Source of the DNA: Pseudoalteromonas luteoviolacea
GTDB lineage: Bacteria; Pseudomonadota; Gammaproteobacteria; Enterobacterales; Alteromonadaceae
Direction of reading: 5' to 3'
DNA length: 64,000 bases
Assembly: GCF_001696455.1 (NCBI RefSeq)
Contig: NZ_MAUJ01000003.1
Location: 324,735 to 388,734 of the forward strand
Shown here: positions 43,954-51,820 of the stretch, piece by piece
Layout: every line of letters begins with the position of its first letter
How positions within the stretch are numbered: the stretch's first letter is position 1
Made by a program: the position numbers and the translations under genes
Notes under the pieces: generated by a model
Told to the model about the DNA's origin: nothing
The model's database searches: none
Seen by the model: only the letters and a program-made list of their open reading frames with translations

Positions 43954-45330
43954 TTATGATTTATCTGATTTTAAAATGTATTTACCGACCATTTTATTAA
44001 ATGATTCGTCTTTTCTTAGTGATAGGAAATGCGGATCTGCCCCTACCCACATAAAAGCGTATTGGCCTGCAAGTCGAGACTGCTCTAAATAATGCAGTGC
44101 TAACTGATTATCACCAATGGCAGCTGCATATCGCGCCAGTGACATTGGGGCAGCATAGTGTCCAACATCGGCTTTACGCGTATCTTGAAATAGCAGCCAC
44201 TGATAAACCCCCTGCATACCATGACGACTAAACTGATTACGCACAGCTGCGAGCTCCTCGTCACTATACCCTTCATAATTCATGACCCACATGAGCTCAT
44301 TAAGTGCCAACTCGTACTCACCTAATTGCTCATAAATCGCTCTCAAGCATACATGGTAAAAACGATTACTCTCTGAGTATGGTCTTAATTTTTCGAGTGC
44401 GGCATGCGCCTGCTCAAATTCAGAGCTCATCATGTAAACCCACGCTACGCTCTCACTTGAAAAGCCATTTGGGTCAAGTGACTGATATATTTTGATATGT
44501 TTCAAAGCCTCTTGAATTTTGCCCTGTGCTAGCAAATACTGACCGTACATATGATGGCCTTCACTACTAGGCAAAGATTTTTGAAAATAAGGCTCTGCAT
44601 TCGCCACATCCATACCTCCCATAAAGACCAATTTAGCAAACAGTAGGTTTGCGGCTTTATGCGCGGGCTGCGCTTTCAAAATGCGCTGTAAAATCACTTC
44701 CAGGTGTAACTTGTCACGATCATAATGACTGGTTTGTGGGTTAAGAAGCATAAAATGCGCTTTAGCCAACCAGTACAAGGGCTCAATTAAATCTGGACTA
44801 TCTACCGTTATGGCTTGCAGTAAATCTATTGCGGTATCCAATTCCTCTGGGTGATTACCAATAATAAAACGTGCTTGATTGTATGACTCAGCCAAATGCG
44901 CTGGGATCTGCTCTGAAACAGGTTCGCGGGGTAGCTGCCAAAATAGTATCAATGCGATGATTAGCAAGCCAAACACCGCTTTCAATAAGTAACTATCGAG
45001 TATGGAAGGAAGGGCTTCTGTGATTGGCGGTCCAACCCAACGATAACCGACACCTGAAATGGTTTTAATATATTTGGGAGATTTAGCATCATCACCAAGG
45101 AGCTTTCTCAATCCATTCACAGCAACATATATAGCATCTTCGCTAACTACTCGTTGGCCCCATACTTCTGAAAGGATTTGTGTTTTACTCACATCTTGAT
45201 GCTTAAACTTTAAAAGCAACACCAGCAAGGCGTATTGCTTGGAGTCAAGCTCAACCACTTTAATGCCATTTTCTAGGCTTAGCTGCCGATGATTAATTAC
45301 CCACTGTCCTTTATTGGCGGTCTTCAGCAT
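43954..45330 (-). CDS. CadC-like membrane regulator with TPR-type periplasmic domain
   Basis: A 458-residue protein. Residues 1-105 are a winged-helix DNA-binding domain (LDSKQYALLVLLLKFKHQD, KTQILSEVWGQRVVSEDA, IKTISGVGYRWVG). One membrane helix follows (LKAVFGLLIIALILFWQLP), then about 320 residues of helical repeats of TPR type (AESYNQARFIIGNHPEELD and further). The DNA-binding domain is cytoplasmic and the repeats periplasmic, as in CadC/ToxR relatives. It lies 92 bp upstream of the propeller gene on the same strand, so it probably controls that gene and perhaps the cohesin/dockerin operon. Confidence 0.9.
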   Translation of the reverse strand: MLKTANKGQWVINHRQLSLENGIKVVELDSKQYALLVLLLKFKHQDVSKTQILSEVWGQRVVSEDAIYVAVNGLRKLLGDDAKSPKYIKTISGVGYRWVGPPITEALPSILDSYLLKAVFGLLIIALILFWQLPREPVSEQIPAHLAESYNQARFIIGNHPEELDTAIDLLQAITVDSPDLIEPLYWLAKAHFMLLNPQTSHYDRDKLHLEVILQRILKAQPAHKAANLLFAKLVFMGGMDVANAEPYFQKSLPSSEGHHMYGQYLLAQGKIQEALKHIKIYQSLDPNGFSSESVAWVYMMSSEFEQAHAALEKLRPYSESNRFYHVCLRAIYEQLGEYELALNELMWVMNYEGYSDEELAAVRNQFSRHGMQGVYQWLLFQDTRKADVGHYAAPMSLARYAAAIGDNQLALHYLEQSRLAGQYAFMWVGADPHFLSLRKDESFNKMVGKYILKSDKS

Positions 45331-45509
45331 AATTCCTACCTGAGAATAAAAATTTATCGTTAATTAATTTAAGAATTTCTAGGATGAGATATCGCCAATA
45401 GCATAATGGACTTGAAGTGACTTGTTAAGTTTTTGTTTACATTAATTACAAGTTGAAACATTTAACCATAATGGAAGGTGGCTAAATAACCACCTTGGGA
45501 AAGTATACA

Positions 45510-46256
45510 TTAATAGTAAGAAGTACTGACCTGACCCGATTGATTTAATTCTGTCACGCGCCACTCATCTACTAATAAGGTTGTGCCACCCGCATTACTG
45601 CATTTAATACCGTAAACTAATGTTGAACTATAAGCGTCATAACCGGTTTTAGCTCGTTGGCTAAAAAAGTTACTGTGAATGTTGTTCACCTGAGCTTCGC
45701 CATTAAACAGCTTTGGCCCAGCCGCATTAAATTCAACAATGTTGCAAAGGCCATCTGCAGCATACGTATTGATTGCCAATTGCGGCGATATTGTAACATC
45801 TGCAAAATATCCTGGCGTGCGATCGCCCGCCGCGACCCAATTGGCTACATCTAGAGTTCGCTCATAACTGATACTTGGCGCAGCGGGGACTTTATGATGA
45901 ACAAGATAACTGCCATTGTGGTCATGACATGTCAGTTTTAAAACCTTTGATAGCGCTTCATAACCGGCGTCAATCGCGCCATAGACCGCTTTATTATCAG
46001 AAACCTGCAACTGAGAAACTAAGTTGGCTCCCCCTTCATCGTAAATGGCTGCTGAAGTACAAGTGGCCTGATCACGCGTTGTTATGTACGCCGCTAAATA
46101 ATGTGATGAGCTCGTCTGCACACTTACAGAACTCACAGGGCCATAATTGAATTGAGTTGTTCTACCTGCGTTGCTATCCGCGTCATAAATAGATTCTAAC
46201 GCATTTGCGTGACCCATGACTAAGACACTTGCTGCCATGATATAGACCAATTTCAT
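45510..46256 (-). CDS. Secreted protein of unknown function
   Basis: A 248-residue protein with signal peptide YIMAASVLVMGHANALE. The mature part contains four or five Cys (ATCTSA, LTCHDHNG, GLCNIVEF, GIKCSNAGG) and is rich in Ser, Ala and Tyr, with a beta-strand pattern; it may contain two related halves (each has a Cys, then a YG or YDAYS segment). I do not recognise the family. AGGAG precedes the ATG. It is upstream of the CadC-like gene on the same strand and may belong to its regulon. Confidence 0.7.
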   Translation of the reverse strand: MKLVYIMAASVLVMGHANALESIYDADSNAGRTTQFNYGPVSSVSVQTSSSHYLAAYITTRDQATCTSAAIYDEGGANLVSQLQVSDNKAVYGAIDAGYEALSKVLKLTCHDHNGSYLVHHKVPAAPSISYERTLDVANWVAAGDRTPGYFADVTISPQLAINTYAADGLCNIVEFNAAGPKLFNGEAQVNNIHSNFFSQRAKTGYDAYSSTLVYGIKCSNAGGTTLLVDEWRVTELNQSGQVSTSYY

Positions 46257-46762
46257 TACTATCTCCTTTGAAAATACACGATCTTATAAGTCAATTTGTT
46301 TTACTAATTATTAAAAGCGCAGCGATAAACACCAACTACGCTAAGTTGGAGTCCAAGATCTCAAACTACGAGTCAAAACCAACCACTAAAGATATTTCAC
46401 AGCGTGATTTCGATTGACCAATTTTGCTACTTCACAGCATGGATAAGATGCCATGCTGGTTTGCTGTGCGCTTTTCAATAATGACGACAAAAAACAATAA
46501 GTCAAATAATTTTACTTATTATCTTTGGCAATCTTCAATAGGTAATGAATTCACCCATCAAACCTAATACATTGAAATTTATAGTTATATTTAAATATTC
46601 TGATCTTTACTTATAAAAAAAGCAAAACTTTGAGTGTTTTAGCGTGATGAAAGCAGATTTAATCTACAAGGTTTTGCAATGGTAAGTTAGCCACACAAGG
46701 CCAAAAAAATTGGCAGTTTACTGAGCAGAGTACGGTATCTATACTCTGCAAAAATAATAAAA
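46257..46762. other. Gene-free region with one 8-bp hairpin
   Basis: About 500 bp without a credible gene. CAGCATGG (46435-46442) and CCATGCTG (46451-46458) can form a stem with an 8-nt loop but no T-run. Promoter of the 45510-46256 gene is expected here. Confidence 0.45.
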
Positions 46763-47368
46763 TTACTTTTCTGGCTCAACTACAAAGTGCTTACCCGACT
46801 CAATGCGCGCAAACCATGCTGAGATAGATGGAAAGTCGCTCAAGCTAACACCTGCTTTTGCAGCAAGCTTGGGATAAGTGTATAGAGCAATGTCAGCAAT
46901 TGTCGGTGCGTCTCCGACTACGTAGCGCCTGTCACTCAGCAGGTTATTGAGATACGTAAAAAAGTTAATCGTCCTATCATACGCCAATTCAAGGTCGCCA
47001 GGTTTACCAATATGCTTAATTCCGCGATAAAGGTTGGGCCCATTCAATACTTCCCCTGCGGACATGGATAAAAACTTTTGTACTTCAGCTCTTAACTTTG
47101 CACCTGCTGGGTACCAACAGCCTGTTTTATCATAGTGTTCTGCGAGGTAAACTAAAATCGCATTTGAGTCACAGATCACTGCATCGTTATCAATAAGTAC
47201 GGGAACTTGGCCAAGTGGATTAAGCGCCATAAACTCTGCCGATTTATGCTCTTTTTGGTGTGCATCCAGCAGCTTTGACTCATACTCCAAACCTAGAATA
47301 GACAAAAAGTGTCTGATTTTATGGCTGTTACCAGAAAGTGTAAAACTATATAGTGTAATGCCTGACAT
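46763..47368 (-). CDS. Glutathione S-transferase
   Basis: A 201-residue cytosolic GST. The thioredoxin-like half has LYSFTLSGNSHKIRHFLSIL with the likely glutathione-activating Ser/Thr near residue 10. It includes the cis-Pro loop (GQVPVLID) and the glutathione-binding CDSNAILVYLA. The helical half has the N-capping motif GDAPTIADIALY. Length is typical. It may act on electrophiles; the neighbouring VOC protein and pirin suggest an oxidative-stress or xenobiotic group. A gap of 129 bp separates it from the VOC gene. Confidence 0.94.
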   Translation of the reverse strand: MSGITLYSFTLSGNSHKIRHFLSILGLEYESKLLDAHQKEHKSAEFMALNPLGQVPVLIDNDAVICDSNAILVYLAEHYDKTGCWYPAGAKLRAEVQKFLSMSAGEVLNGPNLYRGIKHIGKPGDLELAYDRTINFFTYLNNLLSDRRYVVGDAPTIADIALYTYPKLAAKAGVSLSDFPSISAWFARIESGKHFVVEPEK

Positions 47369-47497
47369 ACCAAAAGGATCCTTTTCCTGTTGTTAAACAT
47401 ATATGCTGACTGCACTACACGCACTCAGCAGCGCGGTTAGTTTTTCATACTCCTCAACATGAGTAAATTAAGTATTTTTGAACATTCAAGCGCATGC

Positions 47498-47911
47498 TTA
47501 ATCACTATTGCGCTGAGCGGGCAAATCACTCAGATACTCTACAAACTCGACCTCAAAGCCATCAGGGTCTATAAAGTAAACATTTTTTCTGTGCGGGTGT
47601 GCTTGGCCGTCTTTATCGACCTTAAAACCCGCCTGAGACAGCCGAGAAATAACACTGTCGATACAATTTACCACAAAAGCGAAATGCGCAAAGCCCACTT
47701 GATGGCCTGATAAATCTCTGTTTTCACCTTCACCATGGTCACTAAACGCCAAATAGTGGTAATCGTCGCCAAAATGCAGCCAGTGTCTTGGTTTGCCATA
47801 CCACTCGCTATGGCCTTCACTTCTTACCTTCCAATGAGGAAATGCTGCGCGATAAAACTTTAAAGACGCTTCGAGATTTTTTACCACTAAATTGACATGT
47901 TCTAAATACAT
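47498..47911 (-). CDS. VOC-family (glyoxalase/dioxygenase fold) protein
   Basis: A 137-residue metalloenzyme-fold protein. Paired beta-alpha-beta-beta-beta motifs are seen at LEHVNLVVKNLEASLKFY and VGFAHFAFVVNCIDSVIS. Candidate metal ligands are His5, His near 76 (FAHFAF) and Glu near 122 (DGFEVEFVE). Related proteins are lactoylglutathione lyases or thiol transferases. GAAGGAG lies before the ATG. It lies 72 bp downstream of the LysR gene on the same strand and could be co-transcribed with it. Confidence 0.88.
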   Translation of the reverse strand: MYLEHVNLVVKNLEASLKFYRAAFPHWKVRSEGHSEWYGKPRHWLHFGDDYHYLAFSDHGEGENRDLSGHQVGFAHFAFVVNCIDSVISRLSQAGFKVDKDGQAHPHRKNVYFIDPDGFEVEFVEYLSDLPAQRNSD

Positions 47912-47983
47912 AGTCTGCTCCTTCTACAAATTGAGTTGCACTTTAAAAACTCAACTTAACTTGAGGTAAAGCATTTTTTACTA

Positions 47984-48889
47984 TTAAATCATGCCCAATC
48001 GTTCGGTAAAAATCGTTTGGATAAAACTGACAAATGCACGTACCTTAGGGATATTCAGTCGGTTTTTAGGGTAAAGCGCGTACACGTCAACCTCAGGTAA
48101 TTGCCAATCGGCCAGCACGCTAGTTAATGCGCCTTGTTGAAGTGCCTGCTGGCACATGTAGTCTGGTAATATCGCGATGCCAATACCTTCAATGACCATT
48201 TGCTTAAGCACTAAGTAATCATCTACACGCATTCTTGGCTGAAAAGCGATTTCACACGCCAAATCACCATTTTTAAGGGTCATAGACTCAGCCTTTTGAA
48301 TACTGCTCATCAACAGTACATCCAACTGCGAAATGGCCTCAGGCTTTGTAATGGATGGACGCTTTTTTAAGTAGTTGGGACTCGCGTATAAGTGCCTGGT
48401 GACCTTACCCAATCGCTTTGCAACGAGTCGAGAGTCTTCAAGCTCACCAATGCGGATCACCAAATCGAAGCCTTCTTCAATGACATCGACACGACGATTG
48501 AGTAAATTAAGCGACAAACTGATTTGCGGGTACTCATGCATAAACTCACTGAGCACAGGTTTTAAAATCTCATGGCCCATGCCCACTGACACGCCGACTT
48601 TTAGCTCACCAGATACGCTATCCAATGCTTTCGCAACCGCAGCATTGGCGAGCTCCACTTGAGACTTTATCTCTTTGCAATGTGCCAAGTAAGTGTGGCC
48701 TGCTTCGGTTAAATGCTGTGAACGCGTTGTCCTCTCAAGTAACGTGATCCCAAGCGATGCCTCCAATTGAGAGATTTTACGACTTAAGTTCGCTTTCGGC
48801 ATGTTGAGTCGTTCCGCGGCCAAAGTAAAGCTGCCTGCTTCAACCACAGCCAAAAATAACAGCATAGTATTCACATCATGCTTTTGCAT
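47984..48889 (-). CDS. LysR-family transcriptional regulator
   Basis: A 301-residue regulator with helix-turn-helix FTLAAERLNMPKANLSRKIS and LGITLLERTTRSQHLT. The effector domain is of the CrgA/DsdC-like branch (LKVGVSVGMGHEILKPVL). It is divergent from the pirin gene with 122 bp between starts, a common LysR-pirin pairing. It may also co-transcribe the VOC and GST genes downstream. Confidence 0.94.
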   Translation of the reverse strand: MQKHDVNTMLLFLAVVEAGSFTLAAERLNMPKANLSRKISQLEASLGITLLERTTRSQHLTEAGHTYLAHCKEIKSQVELANAAVAKALDSVSGELKVGVSVGMGHEILKPVLSEFMHEYPQISLSLNLLNRRVDVIEEGFDLVIRIGELEDSRLVAKRLGKVTRHLYASPNYLKKRPSITKPEAISQLDVLLMSSIQKAESMTLKNGDLACEIAFQPRMRVDDYLVLKQMVIEGIGIAILPDYMCQQALQQGALTSVLADWQLPEVDVYALYPKNRLNIPKVRAFVSFIQTIFTERLGMI

Positions 48890-49011
48890 AGCGCACCAAT
48901 TGTTGTTGAAAATGGAAAAGAAATTCTAATTTATAGGTATATATAAAACAACCAGCTTTTCTTAGACTGATTCCATCAAGTAAAACATTGAGCAAATTTG
49001 AGGAATTCAAC

Positions 49012-49698
49012 ATGAACATACTTTCAAGAAACACACTTAAACTAGGCGGCTTTGCAGGTATTACTGAACATCGGCTCGTCACCGACAGCCGCGTGTTTGC
49101 CGGGCGTAAAAAACCTGAGACCTTTGAGGGCATCGGTAACATGGTGTACCTAGCTGACGCGCGCTACTTACCCAAAGGTGAATCGGGTATGCACCCACAC
49201 AACGAAATCGATGTGATATCCATCGTGCTTGAAGGCAGAGTCAGCCATGAGGGATCTTTGGAGCATGGCAAAGATCTTGTTGCGGGCGATGTACAAGTAC
49301 AACGTGCAGGCGGGGAAGGTTTTAGCCACAACGAAATTAATCCAGACGACCAGCCAAACCGCATGCTACAAGTTTGGGCATTGCCAGAAGTGGCAGGTGA
49401 ACCAGCTGGGTATAAGTCATACACACCAAAAACTAAGGGGACAACACGTATTTATGGTGGCAGTCGAACGCAATCAGACACTTTTGCCAGTAAAACGACC
49501 ATGGATATAGTGCATCTAGATACTGATGAGCATATTGCGCTAGAGCATGAGGCTTTAGTTTATGTCATTGCAGGCGATGCGCAGCTTCATCACAACAGTA
49601 ATGCAGTGACTATTACTGAGGGCGACTTATTCAGAAATAAGCAGCAAAAAGTGGTCGCCAGCACACATTTACAGTTACTCGTTATCTCTCACGTTTAA
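49012..49698 (+). CDS. Pirin-family bicupin protein
   Basis: About 228 residues. The start is the ATG at 49012 with GAGGA 7 nt upstream; a TTG eight codons earlier is in frame. The first cupin carries the metal ligands MHPHNEIDVISIVLEGRVSH and the second is HLDTDEHIALEHEALVYVIA. Pirins are Fe-binding proteins; some oxidise quercetin, others are redox-sensitive regulators. Divergent LysR and the nearby GST and VOC genes favour a redox-stress role. Confidence 0.93.
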   Translation: MNILSRNTLKLGGFAGITEHRLVTDSRVFAGRKKPETFEGIGNMVYLADARYLPKGESGMHPHNEIDVISIVLEGRVSHEGSLEHGKDLVAGDVQVQRAGGEGFSHNEINPDDQPNRMLQVWALPEVAGEPAGYKSYTPKTKGTTRIYGGSRTQSDTFASKTTMDIVHLDTDEHIALEHEALVYVIAGDAQLHHNSNAVTITEGDLFRNKQQKVVASTHLQLLVISHV

Positions 49699-49723
49699 TA
49701 CAGTGGTATAGGAGAAAAGTACA

Positions 49724-49936
49724 ATGAACAGATCAGCGCCTAATGCACATATCATGGCAGCCATAAACTACTTTGCTTTACTGCCTCTGGTGTATTTTAT
49801 ACCCGACTTGGTCGCACCTTTTACTGGCTCAAATAAACTGGTACATGTCGCGGTTGTATTGGCGCTGATAGTGCCAGTCATTTCGTATATTGTCATCCCT
49901 TTCGCCATCAAAATACTTACGAGAATTACGAAGTGA
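49724..49936 (+). CDS. Small two-helix membrane protein downstream of pirin
   Basis: A 70-residue protein with two hydrophobic segments (IMAAINYFALLPLVYFIPDL and VHVAVVLALIVPVISYIVIP) and a basic end. AGGAGAAAAG lies 8 nt before the ATG, and the gene starts 25 bp after pirin, so it is probably translated from the same mRNA. I do not recognise it. A shared terminator follows. Confidence 0.75.
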   Translation: MNRSAPNAHIMAAINYFALLPLVYFIPDLVAPFTGSNKLVHVAVVLALIVPVISYIVIPFAIKILTRITK

Positions 49937-49947
49937 TACAGCAAAAT

Positions 49948-49972
49948 AAACCACCCACATTGCGGGTGGTTT
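49948..49972. terminator. Bidirectional terminator
   Basis: AAACCACCC and GGGTGGTTT form a perfect 9-bp stem with a 7-nt loop between convergent genes. On the minus strand it continues into TTTATTTTGC. Confidence 0.88.
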
Positions 49973-49998
49973 ACGCTTACAATAGCAGCATTGTTGCT

Positions 49999-51549
49999 TT
50001 ACTTAGCAAGTATGTGCAGTGCTAAATCATCAAGTAATACAGTCAAATCTTGTTGGTTTTGCTGATAAATGAACTTTAGGTTCACCAATTTGATTTTTCT
50101 GTTTTCATCTAATGGTAGAAGAACATTAAATGGCGTTACCGCGCTGCCATTGCCAGAAAGTGTCACACGCTCATAGATGTAAGGATAGTTACCATCGTTA
50201 TGATAAGTGACATGGGCCTCTGCAATAAGAGACTCGGTCTCAAAACCTGCTAGCATTTTTACTAAACCACTAAAGTTCAAGCTTTTTAGCTGCGTGTTTT
50301 CAGGGAAAACATAAGTATGGTAGTAAGGGCTATACACGCTAAAGTCAGTAAAATGTACTTGCGCACTTTGCTCACCACTGATCGGGGCTTGGTTAGTTAA
50401 GTAAGCAACACCCTCACTGTTTGAAGGGAAAATAAATAAATTTTCATTTTCAAAGTCACCATGCGGGATCAAGTTACCATACCCTTTAGGGACGACATGC
50501 AAGGCTAAGTCATCAAGCAACACCGTTAAGTCTTGTTGATTTGGCTGATAAATGAACTTTAGGTTCACCAATTTGATTTTTCTGTTTTCATCTAATGGTA
50601 GAAGAACATTAAATGGCGTTACCGCGCTGCCATTGCCAGAGAGCGTCACGCGCTCATAAGTGTAAGGGTAGTTACCATCGTTATGATAAGTCACGTGGGC
50701 TTCTGCAATAAGTGACTCGGTCTCAAAACCTGCTAGCATTTTCACTAAGCCACTAAAGTTCAGACTTTTTAGCTGCGTGTTTTCTGGGAAAACATAAGTA
50801 TGGTAGTAAGGGCTATAAACACTAAAGTCCTTAAAGTGTACCTGCGCACTTTGCTCACCACTGATCGGGGCTTGGTTAGTCAAATAAGCAACACCATCAC
50901 TATTTGAAGGGAAAATAAATAAATTTTCATTTTCAAAGTCACCATGCGGGATCAAATTACCATACCCTTTAGGGACCGCGTGCAAGGCTAAGTCATCAAG
51001 CAACACCGTTAAGTCTTGTTGATTTGGCTGATAAATGAACTTTAAGTTCACCAATTTGATTTTTCTGTTTTCATCTAAGGGTAGATGAACATTAAATGGC
51101 GTTACCGCGCTGCCATTGCCAGAAAGTGTCACACGCTCATAGGTGTAAGGATAGTTGCCATCGTTATGATAAGTCACGTGGGCTTCTGCAATAAGAGACT
51201 CGGTCTCAAAACCTGCAAGCATTTTCACTAAACCACTAAAGTTCAGGCTTTTTAGCTGCGTGTTTTCTGGGAAAACATAAGTATGGTAGTAAGGGCTATA
51301 AACACTAAAGTCCTTAAAATGCACCTGCGCACTTTGCTCACCACTGATCGGGGCTTGATGAGTTAAATAAGCAACACCATCACTATTTGAAGGGAAAACA
51401 AATAAATTTTCATTCTCGAAGTCACCATGCGAAATTAGATTCCCCAAGTTTGGAGCACTAAATACTTCGCTCGTATTCTTATTCTCGTTTGCAAACGAAG
51501 AAACAACGAAAACAGCACAAATGAATGTTAGCAATCTAACATATATCAT
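49999..51549 (-). CDS. Secreted protein of three near-identical 161-residue repeats
   Basis: About 516 residues from the ATG at 51549, opening a signal peptide (LLTFICAVFVVSSFANE). The mature protein is three tandem copies of one domain. Each begins LIPHGDFENENLFIFPSNS, contains HFKDFSVYSPYYHTYVFPEN and NFSGLVKMLAGFETES, and ends FIYQPNQQDLTVLLDDLALH. The pattern (GDFE start, LLDDLALH end) is that of carbohydrate-binding beta-sandwich domains of the CBM4/9/22 type, but I cannot assign a family. No catalytic domain is present. It stands next to three secreted proteases and could be an adhesin, a matrix protein or a ligand-binding protein. Confidence 0.85.
   Translation of the reverse strand: MIYVRLLTFICAVFVVSSFANENKNTSEVFSAPNLGNLISHGDFENENLFVFPSNSDGVAYLTHQAPISGEQSAQVHFKDFSVYSPYYHTYVFPENTQLKSLNFSGLVKMLAGFETESLIAEAHVTYHNDGNYPYTYERVTLSGNGSAVTPFNVHLPLDENRKIKLVNLKFIYQPNQQDLTVLLDDLALHAVPKGYGNLIPHGDFENENLFIFPSNSDGVAYLTNQAPISGEQSAQVHFKDFSVYSPYYHTYVFPENTQLKSLNFSGLVKMLAGFETESLIAEAHVTYHNDGNYPYTYERVTLSGNGSAVTPFNVLLPLDENRKIKLVNLKFIYQPNQQDLTVLLDDLALHVVPKGYGNLIPHGDFENENLFIFPSNSEGVAYLTNQAPISGEQSAQVHFTDFSVYSPYYHTYVFPENTQLKSLNFSGLVKMLAGFETESLIAEAHVTYHNDGNYPYIYERVTLSGNGSAVTPFNVLLPLDENRKIKLVNLKFIYQQNQQDLTVLLDDLALHILAK
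50000..51426 (-). repeat. Three tandem 483-bp repeats
   Basis: The same block recurs with an exact period of 483 bp (anchor segments end at 50460, 50943 and 51426). The copies differ by scattered single bases only and contain no insertions or deletions that I saw, so the array is recent or under gene conversion. Confidence 0.95.
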
Positions 51550-51820
51550 TGATAATATTCCTTTTATATTATTATTAATCAAATGTTTTTGATATTTTAA
51601 ATCCCAATGCAAACACGACGCTCGCTTTGGTTCTCATAAATGAGGTGTACAGAACTCACATCCCGTCATCCCACACAAAGAGAATATCCGACAAGTGTGT
51701 ATCTGTAATGAAGAAGTAAAAATAAATTAATGTTTATCAGAACCAAGTTTAAGATCACGCACCAACCACTACGCCAATAGCTTTGAGTCACCCATACAGT
51801 GGGCGATTCAAAGTCTTACA

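Noticed and set aside
36600-46300. Genomic-island or phage origin for the cohesin-dockerin region
   Set aside because: No integrase, transposase, attachment repeat or adjoining tRNA is visible; the nearest tRNA is about 3.5 kb away with ordinary genes between.
50000-51426. CRISPR or other short-spacer array
   Set aside because: The repeats are 483-bp coding units in one reading frame, not short repeats with unique spacers.
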